From: Paenibacillus glycanilyticus NBRC 16618
Lineage (GTDB): Bacteria > Bacillota > Bacilli > Paenibacillales > Paenibacillaceae
Assembly (NCBI RefSeq): GCF_004000805.1
Contig: NZ_BILY01000023.1
Coordinates: forward strand, 1 to 64,000
Length of the DNA: 64,000 nucleotides
Reading direction: 5' to 3'
In this document: one piece after another, positions 9,626 through 17,930 of the stretch
Numbering within the stretch: the first letter of the stretch is position 1
How the letters are laid out: every line of letters starts with the position of its first letter
Position numbers and translations under genes: made by a program
The notes under the pieces: model-generated
The model's input: the letters and a program-made list of their open reading frames with translations, nothing else
Database searches by the model: none
What the model was told of the DNA's origin: nothing

Positions 9626-9707
9626 CTACTCTCTCCTTTTCTTGCTCCTTCATCATTACGTCTTGCATCTCCTATTATCTAGGAGTCTCCCCTCGGCGAA
9701 CAATTGC

Positions 9708-9767
9708 GAAAGCGCTTTATTTTTTATTCAAAAAACGGAATAGCCAAATCGGTTTCGACGGTCGAAA
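9708..9767. promoter_or_regulatory. Two palindromes upstream of the GH43 gene
   Basis: AAAGCGCTTT (9709-9718) has 11 of 14 bases of the ideal cre palindrome. The 15-bp palindrome TTTCGACGGTCGAAA (9753-9767) has 6-bp arms around a CGG centre, typical of a LacI- or AraC-type operator. Both lie 80-145 bp upstream of the GH43 start in a 165-bp gap, so they are plausible operators. The binding proteins are not known. Confidence 0.4.
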
Positions 9768-9790
9768 AAGAGCCGGCTTTATCAAATTTG

Positions 9791-10630
9791 TTATTTCATG
9801 TTTTGCTTGCGCCATTCGAACGGGGTTACCCCAACCGCTTTCACGAAGAAATCATAAAATCGGCTGGAGGAGGTAAAGCCGACTTCGGAGGAAATCGATT
9901 CGATGGCTTTGTCGGTCTGCCGCAGCAGACGCTTCGCCTCCTCCATCCGCAGGTTAATCATATATTGCTTCGGCGATACGCCAACGATCTCCGTAAACTT
10001 CTTGCGCAAATTGCTCTCCGATACGAAATGCTTGGAGGCCAGCTCATGAACCGTAAGCTGACTGTAGAACCTGGCGTGAATTTCCTTCAATACTTCCTGA
10101 ATAATCGTCTGATCATTTTTGCCGCCGGCTGTTTGGGAAGTAAGAGCTTGATACCGCTGGAATAAGACGATTACCGTCTCGAAAGCAATTCGCATTATAT
10201 TGAAGGAATCCATGCTGCGCGTATCCTTCTTCCATTCCTTCTCCAGCTGGCTAAAGCTGATTTTCGCCCAATCGGTATCCTCTTCATCCAGCTGAATATG
10301 ATGAATTCGATTACATTCGTATCCGGTTTGAAACAGAAAACGGGATTGGAGCGGAATCCGATCATGGCTGAAATGAACCGATACTCCTCTCCAAGGCTTC
10401 GTGCATACAAAGCCGTGATGCAGCCCGGGAGGAATCAGGATCAAGCTGCCCGCGCGCACCTTAATGTTTTGTTCCGGGGAACTGTAATAGCCTTCTCCAT
10501 CCAGAACCAAAGTCAATTCGTCGTAATCATGAGAATGAGAGATAAAAAGACCGTCTCCCTCTTCCAAATGAAAGGTATGCGGCTTGAAACGGTCGATGCT
10601 AATAATAAAGCTTTCATTGCATTGCTCCAT
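9791..10630 (-). CDS. AraC-family regulator with cupin sensor domain
   Basis: A 279-aa protein. Residues 1-100 form a cupin-like ligand-binding domain (H-S-H-D-Y-D-E-L-T-L-V-L-D-G-E-G, I-P-P-G-L-H-H). Residues about 180-279 are the paired AraC helix-turn-helix (V-H-E-L-A-S-K-H-F-V-S-E-S-N-L-R-K-K-F, then S-S-E-V-G-F-T-S-S-S-R-F). It probably activates the neighbouring GH43 gene on binding a sugar. The palindromes at 9708-9767 lie in the gap between the two genes. AAGGGGG precedes the ATG. Confidence 0.88.
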   Translation of the reverse strand: MEQCNESFIISIDRFKPHTFHLEEGDGLFISHSHDYDELTLVLDGEGYYSSPEQNIKVRAGSLILIPPGLHHGFVCTKPWRGVSVHFSHDRIPLQSRFLFQTGYECNRIHHIQLDEEDTDWAKISFSQLEKEWKKDTRSMDSFNIMRIAFETVIVLFQRYQALTSQTAGGKNDQTIIQEVLKEIHARFYSQLTVHELASKHFVSESNLRKKFTEIVGVSPKQYMINLRMEEAKRLLRQTDKAIESISSEVGFTSSSRFYDFFVKAVGVTPFEWRKQNMK

Positions 10631-10796
10631 CTTCCATCCCCCTTTTCCTTTGCATGCTCTCTCTCGTGAAGCTCTATTAGGAAATTATAGCAATAATTTC
10701 AAGAGATGCTCAAGGAAAAGGATGTATGGAAGGTGGACAAATCTATTGATCTTTCCCTATCTGATCCCAGCTTTTCCGCCAGATCAAGCTTCAAAT

Positions 10797-12593
10797 TTAT
10801 TTTTCCAAAGCTGGTATTTTGACAATTATGGTCGTTCCGCATCCCAACCGGCTAACGATGTCTACTATGCCGTAGCTTTCTCCGAACAGCAGCTTTATTC
10901 GGTTATTTATATTCGGCAGACCGATACTTTTCCCGGACCCTCTATCCGAATGCTCCGTATTCAGCTTCTCTCTTAGGTGCCTAAGCTTGTCCTCATCCAT
11001 TCCTCTTCCCGAATCCGTTACCGCAAAGCATATGTCTCCATTGGCATCGAAGTGGCCGCTCACCTTAAGCTCTCCTTCGGCATCCACTCTCTCAAGCCCG
11101 TGGTATACGGCATTTTCCACAATGGGCTGCAAAATCATTTTTGGTGTTTGCAGGTTCATCAGCTTCTCGTCTATCCGCACTTCCATCGCAAATTTGTTCT
11201 CATATCGAATAGAGATAATATTCAAATAGGCCTTAATGCATTCGATTTCCTCGCTGATCCGTACCACCGCATCCTCTTTCACGCTATACCGGAAAATCTT
11301 GGACATACACGATGTAATTTGGGCGATTTCCTTGCTGCCGTATTCCAGCCCGATGCCGCTGATGCAATTTAAAGTATTATAGAGAAAATGCGGATTGATC
11401 TGGCTTTGCAGAGCAGAAAACTCCGCCTGCTTCTTGCTCAGCTCCGATTCGTATAATCGTGCTTGCGTGCTAATAACATGGCTGGACATATTCTCCATTT
11501 TGTCAATCATCCGATTGATATCGTAAGCCAATACCCCGACTTCATTCGTCGAACGGACCTTAACTCTGAAGCCCTCCCGCTTGCCGATTTTCCTCATGTC
11601 CGCTACAAGACCCATAACCGGCCGCGTCAAATTGTTTAGAAAGAAATAACCGAGAATAAAGAGACTCAGTATGATTCCGACTCCGGCTATTATGCTGTTA
11701 TGTTTAATGGGGTTCATGTCCTCCGTCAATTCATGAACCGGGATAATACTGACAATGCTCCAACCGTCTGCTTGTTCCAGACCTTTCTCCTGGACGATGA
11801 CCTTCTCCCCGTTAATCTCCGTTTTCACTCCGCTTGTTAAGCTGTTCCGGTCCGCCGACAGGATATCCTCGAACAAAACGCCGCGGAAGCCTGCCTGGTT
11901 GGAAGCTATAACTTCGTTGCTGCTGTTCAGAACATACAGGGCGGAGTGGGGCGTAAGCTCCGTGTTTTCAATCAGTTCCTGCAGCTTTCCGATATTGACC
12001 ATTACGGAACAAAAGCCGGTTCTTTGCGAAAAATGAACGCCGCCTATCGATTCGATAATAGGTGTCACATAAAAGAAATATTTATTGCCTGATTTGCCGT
12101 CTTTCAACAAATCCGTAAACGTTCCTTCTTTTAAGGCTTCGCTGTCGTTTTTGTACTTAGCGATAAACGCGTTATACTGATTCAGGAAAAAGATATCGCC
12201 GGTTATCGAATCGACGCTGTAAACCTTTCTGCCTTGATTATCGTTAATGACAATGCCGCTTACATAGGAATTGAAGGATCTCATGTACTCCATTAAGTCG
12301 ATGACGTAATTGCCGATGTCGATATCTCTCGTGTAATCGTTATCCGCCGTAGTAAATTCCTGAATTTTTCTATTATCTACAGCAGTATTCGTGCTGATCT
12401 TTATATCGTTAAAAACCGAATCGATCTTTTGGCGCGTCTGCTCAATGATTTTATTGCCGTAATTGGCGGCCCTTGTCTGGGTCAGATTATAAAAGCTGAA
12501 ATAGAAATAAGCCTCCATAAAGGTAAAGATGATGACCGTAAACAACACGATAAGGAAGATTTGATGTTTAAGCTTCAGTCTGCTGATCTTCAA
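10797..12593 (-). CDS. YesM-type sensor histidine kinase
   Basis: A 598-aa membrane kinase. TM1 is at about 10-30, followed by a long extracellular sensor to about 298 and TM2 at about 300-320. A HAMP segment (N-L-T-R-P-V) follows, then the LytS/YesM-type phosphoacceptor H402 in Q-I-N-P-H-F-L-Y-N-T-L. The ATPase domain has an N-box (I-V-E-N-A-V-Y-H-G-L) and the G-box D-S-G-R-G-M. I chose the TTG at 12591-12593 because GGAG lies 8 nt upstream; a GTG three codons earlier is worse placed. Its partner regulator ends 30 nt upstream. The pair should sense an extracellular sugar and control the second importer. Confidence 0.88.
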   Translation of the reverse strand: MKISRLKLKHQIFLIVLFTVIIFTFMEAYFYFSFYNLTQTRAANYGNKIIEQTRQKIDSVFNDIKISTNTAVDNRKIQEFTTADNDYTRDIDIGNYVIDLMEYMRSFNSYVSGIVINDNQGRKVYSVDSITGDIFFLNQYNAFIAKYKNDSEALKEGTFTDLLKDGKSGNKYFFYVTPIIESIGGVHFSQRTGFCSVMVNIGKLQELIENTELTPHSALYVLNSSNEVIASNQAGFRGVLFEDILSADRNSLTSGVKTEINGEKVIVQEKGLEQADGWSIVSIIPVHELTEDMNPIKHNSIIAGVGIILSLFILGYFFLNNLTRPVMGLVADMRKIGKREGFRVKVRSTNEVGVLAYDINRMIDKMENMSSHVISTQARLYESELSKKQAEFSALQSQINPHFLYNTLNCISGIGLEYGSKEIAQITSCMSKIFRYSVKEDAVVRISEEIECIKAYLNIISIRYENKFAMEVRIDEKLMNLQTPKMILQPIVENAVYHGLERVDAEGELKVSGHFDANGDICFAVTDSGRGMDEDKLRHLREKLNTEHSDRGSGKSIGLPNINNRIKLLFGESYGIVDIVSRLGCGTTIIVKIPALEK

Positions 12594-12623
12594 GCTGCCC
12601 ACTCCGATACGTTAATTTAAAAA

Positions 12624-14057
12624 TCAGCATTTTCTGTATTTTGCAGGGGTTATTCCGCATTGCTTCTTAAATACTTTATTGAAATAATAATAATCCATGA
12701 TTCCGACCTTTAATGCTACTTCCTCAACGGACATTTCCGTATGCTTCAACAGCTCGCAGGCTTTGTTTATCCTGAGTTCCGTGACGTATTCCGAGAAGGT
12801 TTTCCCCAAGTTTTTCTTGAACAGCTGGCAGCAATAGACCTGATTAAGGAAAAACTTTGAAGATAAATCCTTTAGATACAGCTTGGTTGAATAGTGATTA
12901 TCGATATATTTCACCATCTGGGCGAAATAGGAGCCGATATCGCCTTCGCTGACGCATTGACGGTTCAACTGCCTGATATAGAGAAGGACATCATACAAAA
13001 AACCGCATAAGGACTCAAAGTTCTCGAAGCGCTCCTTAAGCTCTGAATAATTCAGGAAGCCAAGCTCCATGTCTTTCAGTTCCTCGTAAAAGGAAGCCAA
13101 TAATACGCCGACTACCTGATTCCATAAATAAACTACCTCCCCCATGCCCGCGTTATTTTTGCTGAAGTCGTTTTTGAGCCTCCCCATGGTATCTTCCAAA
13201 GCTTCGAATTGTTTCTCCTGAATAATGACTGAAATGCTATCTATAAAAGGCTTGACTGTATTCAGCTTTTGCTCGAATTCGAATAAACCCTTCTCATCCT
13301 CATTTAAAAAGACCTTTGAGGCCGCCAGATCGGATTCCTTGATCAGCTTGGCAAGATCCTTGTAATGATTCGAGATGCTGCTGATTCCCGCAGCTTTAAT
13401 ATCTGATCCCGCCAAACTCGCCAAATCAAGTCCCTTCAAATCCGCCAATTGGCTGCTTTTTAGTATATATAACGTTTTCCTTGATCCCAGCTCGATCTCC
13501 AAGGCATGCTTGACATCAAACTTCTTTTTGCCGCCGGTTTGTTCACGATTCGAATAAAGAATAAGCGCGCGATAATAGTCATCCTTCGAAGAAGGATCAA
13601 AAAAAGGAGTTAAACGGCTCAATTCATGTTCGTCCGCCGACATTAACGCCTCCAGGATAAGGCTATTACGGTGACCTCTTTTGTTAGCGAAATGGATAGC
13701 CAGCTTATTAATTAAGGTTTCCGCCAACTCGATATCGATAGGCTTCAAGAAATAATCCAGCGCCCCGCATCTTATTGCCTCCTGCGCATAGGAAAATTCG
13801 GCGAAACCGCTTACAACTACAAAGTCGGCATGCTTGCCCTTTTCTCTGGTCATCCTCATCAGCTCTAGCCCGGAAATTTCAGGCATTCTAATGTCCGTAA
13901 CGATCAGGTCGGGATTTTCATCGCATATAAACTCAAATGCTTTATGAACGCTTGTGAACTGACCGGCTATTTCAAATCCGTGTTTGCCCCAGTCAAAGGC
14001 ATTCCTTATTCCTTTAATCGCCCATGGCTCATCATCTACAATAATGACACTATACAT
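12624..14057 (-). CDS. YesN-type response regulator with AraC output domain
   Basis: A 477-aa protein. The receiver domain has acidic D8-D9, phosphoacceptor D55 in L-I-V-T-D-I-R-M-P and K105 in L-K-P-I. A variable middle region follows, and the last 100 residues are an AraC helix-turn-helix (K-D-L-S-S-K-F-F-L-N-Q-V-Y). The start at 14057 has GGGAGG 5 nt upstream; an in-frame ATG ten codons earlier has none. It is co-transcribed with the YesM-type kinase and lies after the second importer. The importer promoter is the likely target. Confidence 0.9.
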   Translation of the reverse strand: MYSVIIVDDEPWAIKGIRNAFDWGKHGFEIAGQFTSVHKAFEFICDENPDLIVTDIRMPEISGLELMRMTREKGKHADFVVVSGFAEFSYAQEAIRCGALDYFLKPIDIELAETLINKLAIHFANKRGHRNSLILEALMSADEHELSRLTPFFDPSSKDDYYRALILYSNREQTGGKKKFDVKHALEIELGSRKTLYILKSSQLADLKGLDLASLAGSDIKAAGISSISNHYKDLAKLIKESDLAASKVFLNEDEKGLFEFEQKLNTVKPFIDSISVIIQEKQFEALEDTMGRLKNDFSKNNAGMGEVVYLWNQVVGVLLASFYEELKDMELGFLNYSELKERFENFESLCGFLYDVLLYIRQLNRQCVSEGDIGSYFAQMVKYIDNHYSTKLYLKDLSSKFFLNQVYCCQLFKKNLGKTFSEYVTELRINKACELLKHTEMSVEEVALKVGIMDYYYFNKVFKKQCGITPAKYRKC

Positions 14058-14141
14058 AAGTACCTCCCGATAGGTTCTTCTCGTCATAATCGTGGGAACT
14101 CGGTAACCAGGAACAAATCGCAGCCATTCTCTTTATATGGA

Positions 14142-14176
14142 CAAAGGCCTATGGACCCTAAAGTCCATAGGCTTGT
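14142..14176 (-). terminator. Hairpin after the second importer operon
   Basis: Ten-base arms (147-156 and 163-172 of this 14-kb stretch) extended by ACAA/TTGT around a 2-nt bulge form a stable hairpin 20 nt after the binding-protein stop. The T-run after it is poor, so it may reduce rather than stop readthrough into the regulator genes. Confidence 0.55.
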
Positions 14177-14196
14177 CAGCAAGCCAACCTATTATA

Positions 14197-15786
14197 TCAC
14201 TTCTTGTTTGCCTGCATCGCTTCGTAAATTTTCACGTTCTCCTCCATAACGGCCTTGCCGCCTGCCGCCATATACTCATCTACAAGCTTATCGTATAAAC
14301 TGTCGAAGTCCGAAGGCTTGCACACAATCAGCTTATCGGTCATCTGTTTGTTCAAATCCCCCAGCGTTTTGCCGTACTTAATGTTGGCATCATTTGGCGT
14401 ATCATAGAAGAAGCTGGTGTAACCGTCCGTCGTATTGATTTTGTAGGACTGCTCTGCCGTCTCTTCTAATCCGGCATACGAAGCGGAAAGAGCTTTAATA
14501 TTCTTCTCTTGATCGCCAAGCTCAACGCCGTTTACCACCAAGGTATAGTCGAGGTTTTGAGGGCTCATTTGCATATTGTCTCCGGTCTGCGCAATCACCT
14601 GCGGGATTCCGTCTACCGTTTTGTGATTTACGCCTTCCTCCCCGTATTGCAGGAAAAATAACACGTCGGGGTTTGCCATCCAGTTCAAGTACTTAATCGC
14701 CAGCTCCGCATTTTTACTGGACTTCGGAATAAACACATTTAAACCATTTTCGTTGTAAATCATTTTTTTGTATTTGCCCTCATCGTTTTTAAACGTATCG
14801 ATCGGTATAAAATTAGCATCAGGCACATTGGCTTTTAGCGGCTCGCTTATGTTTTGTCTAAACGCGTAATCCCAGTTAGCGCTGAAAAATCCGACCTTCC
14901 CGTTCGTCACGTCCGCGTCCGCCTGCTTTGCCGTTTTGTCCAGCGCAAAATCGGGACTGATCAATTTTTCATTGTACAGCTTGTTGAGGAATTTCAGCGA
15001 TTCCTTGTTTCCTGGCTTTAACCAGTTCGGAGAGGTTACAAAATCCTCCTCCGACTGTTCGCCCCAGAAGGACTCGGCCAAATTACCGGTGCCGTAATTC
15101 ATGCCGGTCGCCGCCAACCCCCAAGGAATAACGCCGTCTACGCCGCCGGGATTTTTGTCTCGGAATGCAACAAGAGTATTATATAATTCATCTCTGTTCG
15201 TCGGAACCGGCAACCCTAGTTTGTCCAGCCAATCCTTCCGGATGAAGCTGCCGATCCAAGCCAGCGACGTTCGTTTTGCGGGGATCGCCATCTGCTTCCC
15301 GTTAAACTGCCCGTAAGTAAGAACGGTCTCGCCCAGATAATTTTTCAGATCCTGGCCGTACTTCTCAAGCAGTTCCTCCAATGGCATAATACCGTTGATC
15401 TTAGCGTACCGGGATACGGTTGCGCTGTCATAAGTAAAGGAAATATCCGGCGCCTCGCCCGCTGCCATCATGACGTTAAGCTTATCAATCTCCTGCGATC
15501 TCGGAACCGGAACAAATTTTACAACCGCATTGTTTGGTTTGCCGAAATGTTCGTTAATATACCTGGTCCAGGTGTTGTTGTTCAGATCCGGCTGGCCTTG
15601 TATCCCTCTGTCAAACACCTCTACCGTAAGTGTAGTCGGCGGGCCTGAAGGGGATTTCGTCTCGGTTGAAGCGGCCGATGATTCGTTCGGCTGATTCTCT
15701 TTATTATTGTTATCGCCGCCGCAACCGGCCAATCCGCTGGCTAGCAAAGTAAGAACGGGCAGTAAAACCAACAATTTTTTGTTCAT
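14197..15786 (-). CDS. Sugar-binding lipoprotein of the second ABC importer
   Basis: A 529-aa LplA-type solute-binding protein. The lipobox L-A-G-C follows MNKKLLVLLP and a Gly/Asn-rich linker. The start at 15786 has GAGG at 8-10 nt; in-frame codons further upstream have no site and would spoil the signal peptide. Here the binding-protein gene follows both permease genes, the reverse of the first and third systems. It is about as similar in layout to the third binding protein at 32286 (shared V-E-V-F-D-R-G, F-V-P-V/I-P-R-S-E, F-T-Y-D-S), suggesting related ligands. Confidence 0.9.
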   Translation of the reverse strand: MNKKLLVLLPVLTLLASGLAGCGGDNNNKENQPNESSAASTETKSPSGPPTTLTVEVFDRGIQGQPDLNNNTWTRYINEHFGKPNNAVVKFVPVPRSQEIDKLNVMMAAGEAPDISFTYDSATVSRYAKINGIMPLEELLEKYGQDLKNYLGETVLTYGQFNGKQMAIPAKRTSLAWIGSFIRKDWLDKLGLPVPTNRDELYNTLVAFRDKNPGGVDGVIPWGLAATGMNYGTGNLAESFWGEQSEEDFVTSPNWLKPGNKESLKFLNKLYNEKLISPDFALDKTAKQADADVTNGKVGFFSANWDYAFRQNISEPLKANVPDANFIPIDTFKNDEGKYKKMIYNENGLNVFIPKSSKNAELAIKYLNWMANPDVLFFLQYGEEGVNHKTVDGIPQVIAQTGDNMQMSPQNLDYTLVVNGVELGDQEKNIKALSASYAGLEETAEQSYKINTTDGYTSFFYDTPNDANIKYGKTLGDLNKQMTDKLIVCKPSDFDSLYDKLVDEYMAAGGKAVMEENVKIYEAMQANKK

Positions 15787-15916
15787 GTTTTTCAACCTCG
15801 CTTTTTTATTTTTATCGTCTTTATGGAATCTTAACTGGCCCCAATAATTGTTCACGAAATCCGGCAATTTGGCAACGATCACCACCTTTCCGTACGGCTG
15901 CCCACGAGGCTCTGCC

Positions 15917-16795
15917 TTAACCTTTGATAGCTCCCGTCATTACTCCGTCAACAAAATACTTCTGAAGCTTAGGGTAAACGAGCAATATCGGTACGGTAGC
16001 AAACATGACGCTTGCAGCCTTCAAGGATTCCGGAACGATAAACGCTCCCATGCTTCCTTCGCCTTGCTGCGCATCCAGCTGCTGATTGGCGGTAATAATC
16101 TGATACAGCTTTAATTGCATCGGGTACAGGTTCTTGTCTGTAATATAAAACAGAGCATCCTGGAAGCCGTTCCACCGGTCCACCGCGTAAAAAAGGCTTA
16201 AGGTTGCTATAGAAGGCATCGATAACGGAAGAACAACCTTAACCAGAATGCCCCATTCATTACATCCGTCGATCGCTGCCGCTTCCTCCAGGCTTTCCGG
16301 AAGAGACGAAAAGAAGGTTTTCAGTATGATCATATTAAAGACGCTCAATGCGCCAGGCAAGATCAAGCTGCTCATCGTGTTCATCATGTCCAGATTTTTC
16401 ACCAGGATATAGCTCGGAATGAGTCCTCCGCTGAAATACATCGTGAACACCATAGCGGTCAACAAGAAATTTCTACCCATCAGTCTTTTCTTAGTAAGCG
16501 GATAAGCGGCGCATATGGTTAAAAACATGCAGCATGCGGTAAACAAAATCGTAAGCACAATGGTATAACCAAGGGTATAGAGCATGTCGTTATCGCTCAG
16601 AATCGTTTTATAGGTTTCAAACGTGAGTTCTACCGGCCAAAGCGATACCTTTTGCGAGATAATCGCATTATTCGAGCTTAAGGAAAGCGCTATCATATAT
16701 AGGAAGGGAACAAGACAAGTTATTGAAACCGCCGTTATGAATAATACAATCAGCATATCTACGAGATTCGTTTTTGATTTGTTCAACACACTCAC
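15917..16795 (-). CDS. Sugar ABC importer permease, LplC type (second system)
   Basis: A 292-aa membrane protein with about six helices, an EAA loop (L-E-E-A-A-A-I-D-G-C-N-E-W-G) and the C-terminus K-Y-F-V-D-G-V-M-T-G-A-I-K-G. The start codon is uncertain: GTG, AGT, GTG, TTG begin the frame and AAAGGG is best spaced for the second GTG (16787-16789) or the TTG after it. It starts only 5 nt after its partner permease gene. Confidence 0.88.
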   Translation of the reverse strand: MSVLNKSKTNLVDMLIVLFITAVSITCLVPFLYMIALSLSSNNAIISQKVSLWPVELTFETYKTILSDNDMLYTLGYTIVLTILFTACCMFLTICAAYPLTKKRLMGRNFLLTAMVFTMYFSGGLIPSYILVKNLDMMNTMSSLILPGALSVFNMIILKTFFSSLPESLEEAAAIDGCNEWGILVKVVLPLSMPSIATLSLFYAVDRWNGFQDALFYITDKNLYPMQLKLYQIITANQQLDAQQGEGSMGAFIVPESLKAASVMFATVPILLVYPKLQKYFVDGVMTGAIKG

Positions 16796-16800
16796 GCCCT

Positions 16801-17751
16801 TTACCAGATTCCGTTCTCGCCGATTTTTTTAGCAACATAATTGGCCGATACGAGAAACAGCAGCCCTACAACCGATTGGAACAATCCGACAGCCGTTGCC
16901 TGGGAGAAATCGCCGGATCCAATCCCGATCCGGTAGACATAAGTGCTGATCACATCGGAGTAATCGCTGACAAGAGAATTTCCCATGACGAATGGCCGGT
17001 CGAATCCGATCGAGACCATTCTTCCGATCTGCAGAATAAGCAGAATGATGATAGTTGGTTTGATGCCCGGCAAAGTAATATGCCAGATTTTACGAATCCT
17101 GCTGCAGCCGTCAATGTCTGCCGCTTCGTACAAATCCTTGTTTATTCCGATCATGGCGGCCAAATAAAGAATGGTCCCCCAACCGGCACTCTGCCATATC
17201 CCAACGGCTACATACATGATCAGCCAATTTGTTTTGTCGGAGAGAAACTCGATTTTGCCAAGACCAAGGCCGGACAAGATCGTATTGGCCATGCCGCCCG
17301 ACGAGAACATCAGGTATACCATGCCTCCGATAATGACCCAAGATAGAAAATGCGGCAGGTACAGAACGGTTTGCGTCAGTTTTTTGAATCGCGTAAACCT
17401 AAGCTCATTTAACAAAATCGCCAGAATAATCGGTGCCGGGAAGCCTGCAACCAAATCCAGAAGATTAAGAACAAGCGTATTTGTTAAAGCCCGGTAAAAG
17501 CTGTCCTGCTCAAAAATAAACCGAAACACGTCAAGCCCAACCCATTCGCTTCCGCTAATGCCCTGAAAAATGTTGTAATCCTGGAATGCCATCAATACGC
17601 CGTAGATCGGCGCATATCTGAATAACGCGATATACGCCATAGGCAGCAGCAAAAGGGCATATAACAAAAAATCTCTTTTGATATTTTGAACGATTCGGTT
17701 TTTTCTCCTTATTTCGACGCGCTGGCTATCTCTGCCTAAAACCGCTTTCAA
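16801..17751 (-). CDS. Sugar ABC importer permease, LplB type (second system)
   Basis: A 316-aa membrane protein with Y-A-P-I-Y-G-V-L-M-A-F-Q-D-Y and an EAA loop (Y-E-A-A-D-I-D-G-C-S-R). There is no ATG near the front. A TTG at 17749-17751 sits 10 nt after AGAGGG and is my choice; the TTG at 17758 is only 1 nt from it. It is the first gene of the second importer operon. A TATAAT-like -10 element lies at 17796-17801 on the minus strand, with a weak -35. Confidence 0.87.
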   Translation of the reverse strand: MKAVLGRDSQRVEIRRKNRIVQNIKRDFLLYALLLLPMAYIALFRYAPIYGVLMAFQDYNIFQGISGSEWVGLDVFRFIFEQDSFYRALTNTLVLNLLDLVAGFPAPIILAILLNELRFTRFKKLTQTVLYLPHFLSWVIIGGMVYLMFSSGGMANTILSGLGLGKIEFLSDKTNWLIMYVAVGIWQSAGWGTILYLAAMIGINKDLYEAADIDGCSRIRKIWHITLPGIKPTIIILLILQIGRMVSIGFDRPFVMGNSLVSDYSDVISTYVYRIGIGSGDFSQATAVGLFQSVVGLLFLVSANYVAKKIGENGIW

Positions 17752-17864
17752 TTTTATCAATCCCTCTTTCCGTATAAGGTGAGCTCATGTAAAAAATTAT
17801 ACCTGCTGGGATTTTTAATAAAATGTAATTTATTAAGTGAGGTTTTGTAATAAATTAAAATAAC

Positions 17865-17895
17865 AAAAAGCACGCCATGAAAAGGCGTGCTTTTT
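17865..17895. terminator. Symmetrical intrinsic terminator after the GH42 gene
   Basis: Perfect 12-bp arms (17865-17876 and 17884-17895) with A-run and T-run at the outer ends lie 35 nt past the GH42 stop. It separates GH42 from the importer operon downstream. Confidence 0.9.
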
Positions 17896-17930
17896 CTCTA
17901 AGGTTATAGCCCTAGCGGGTTAACTCTACT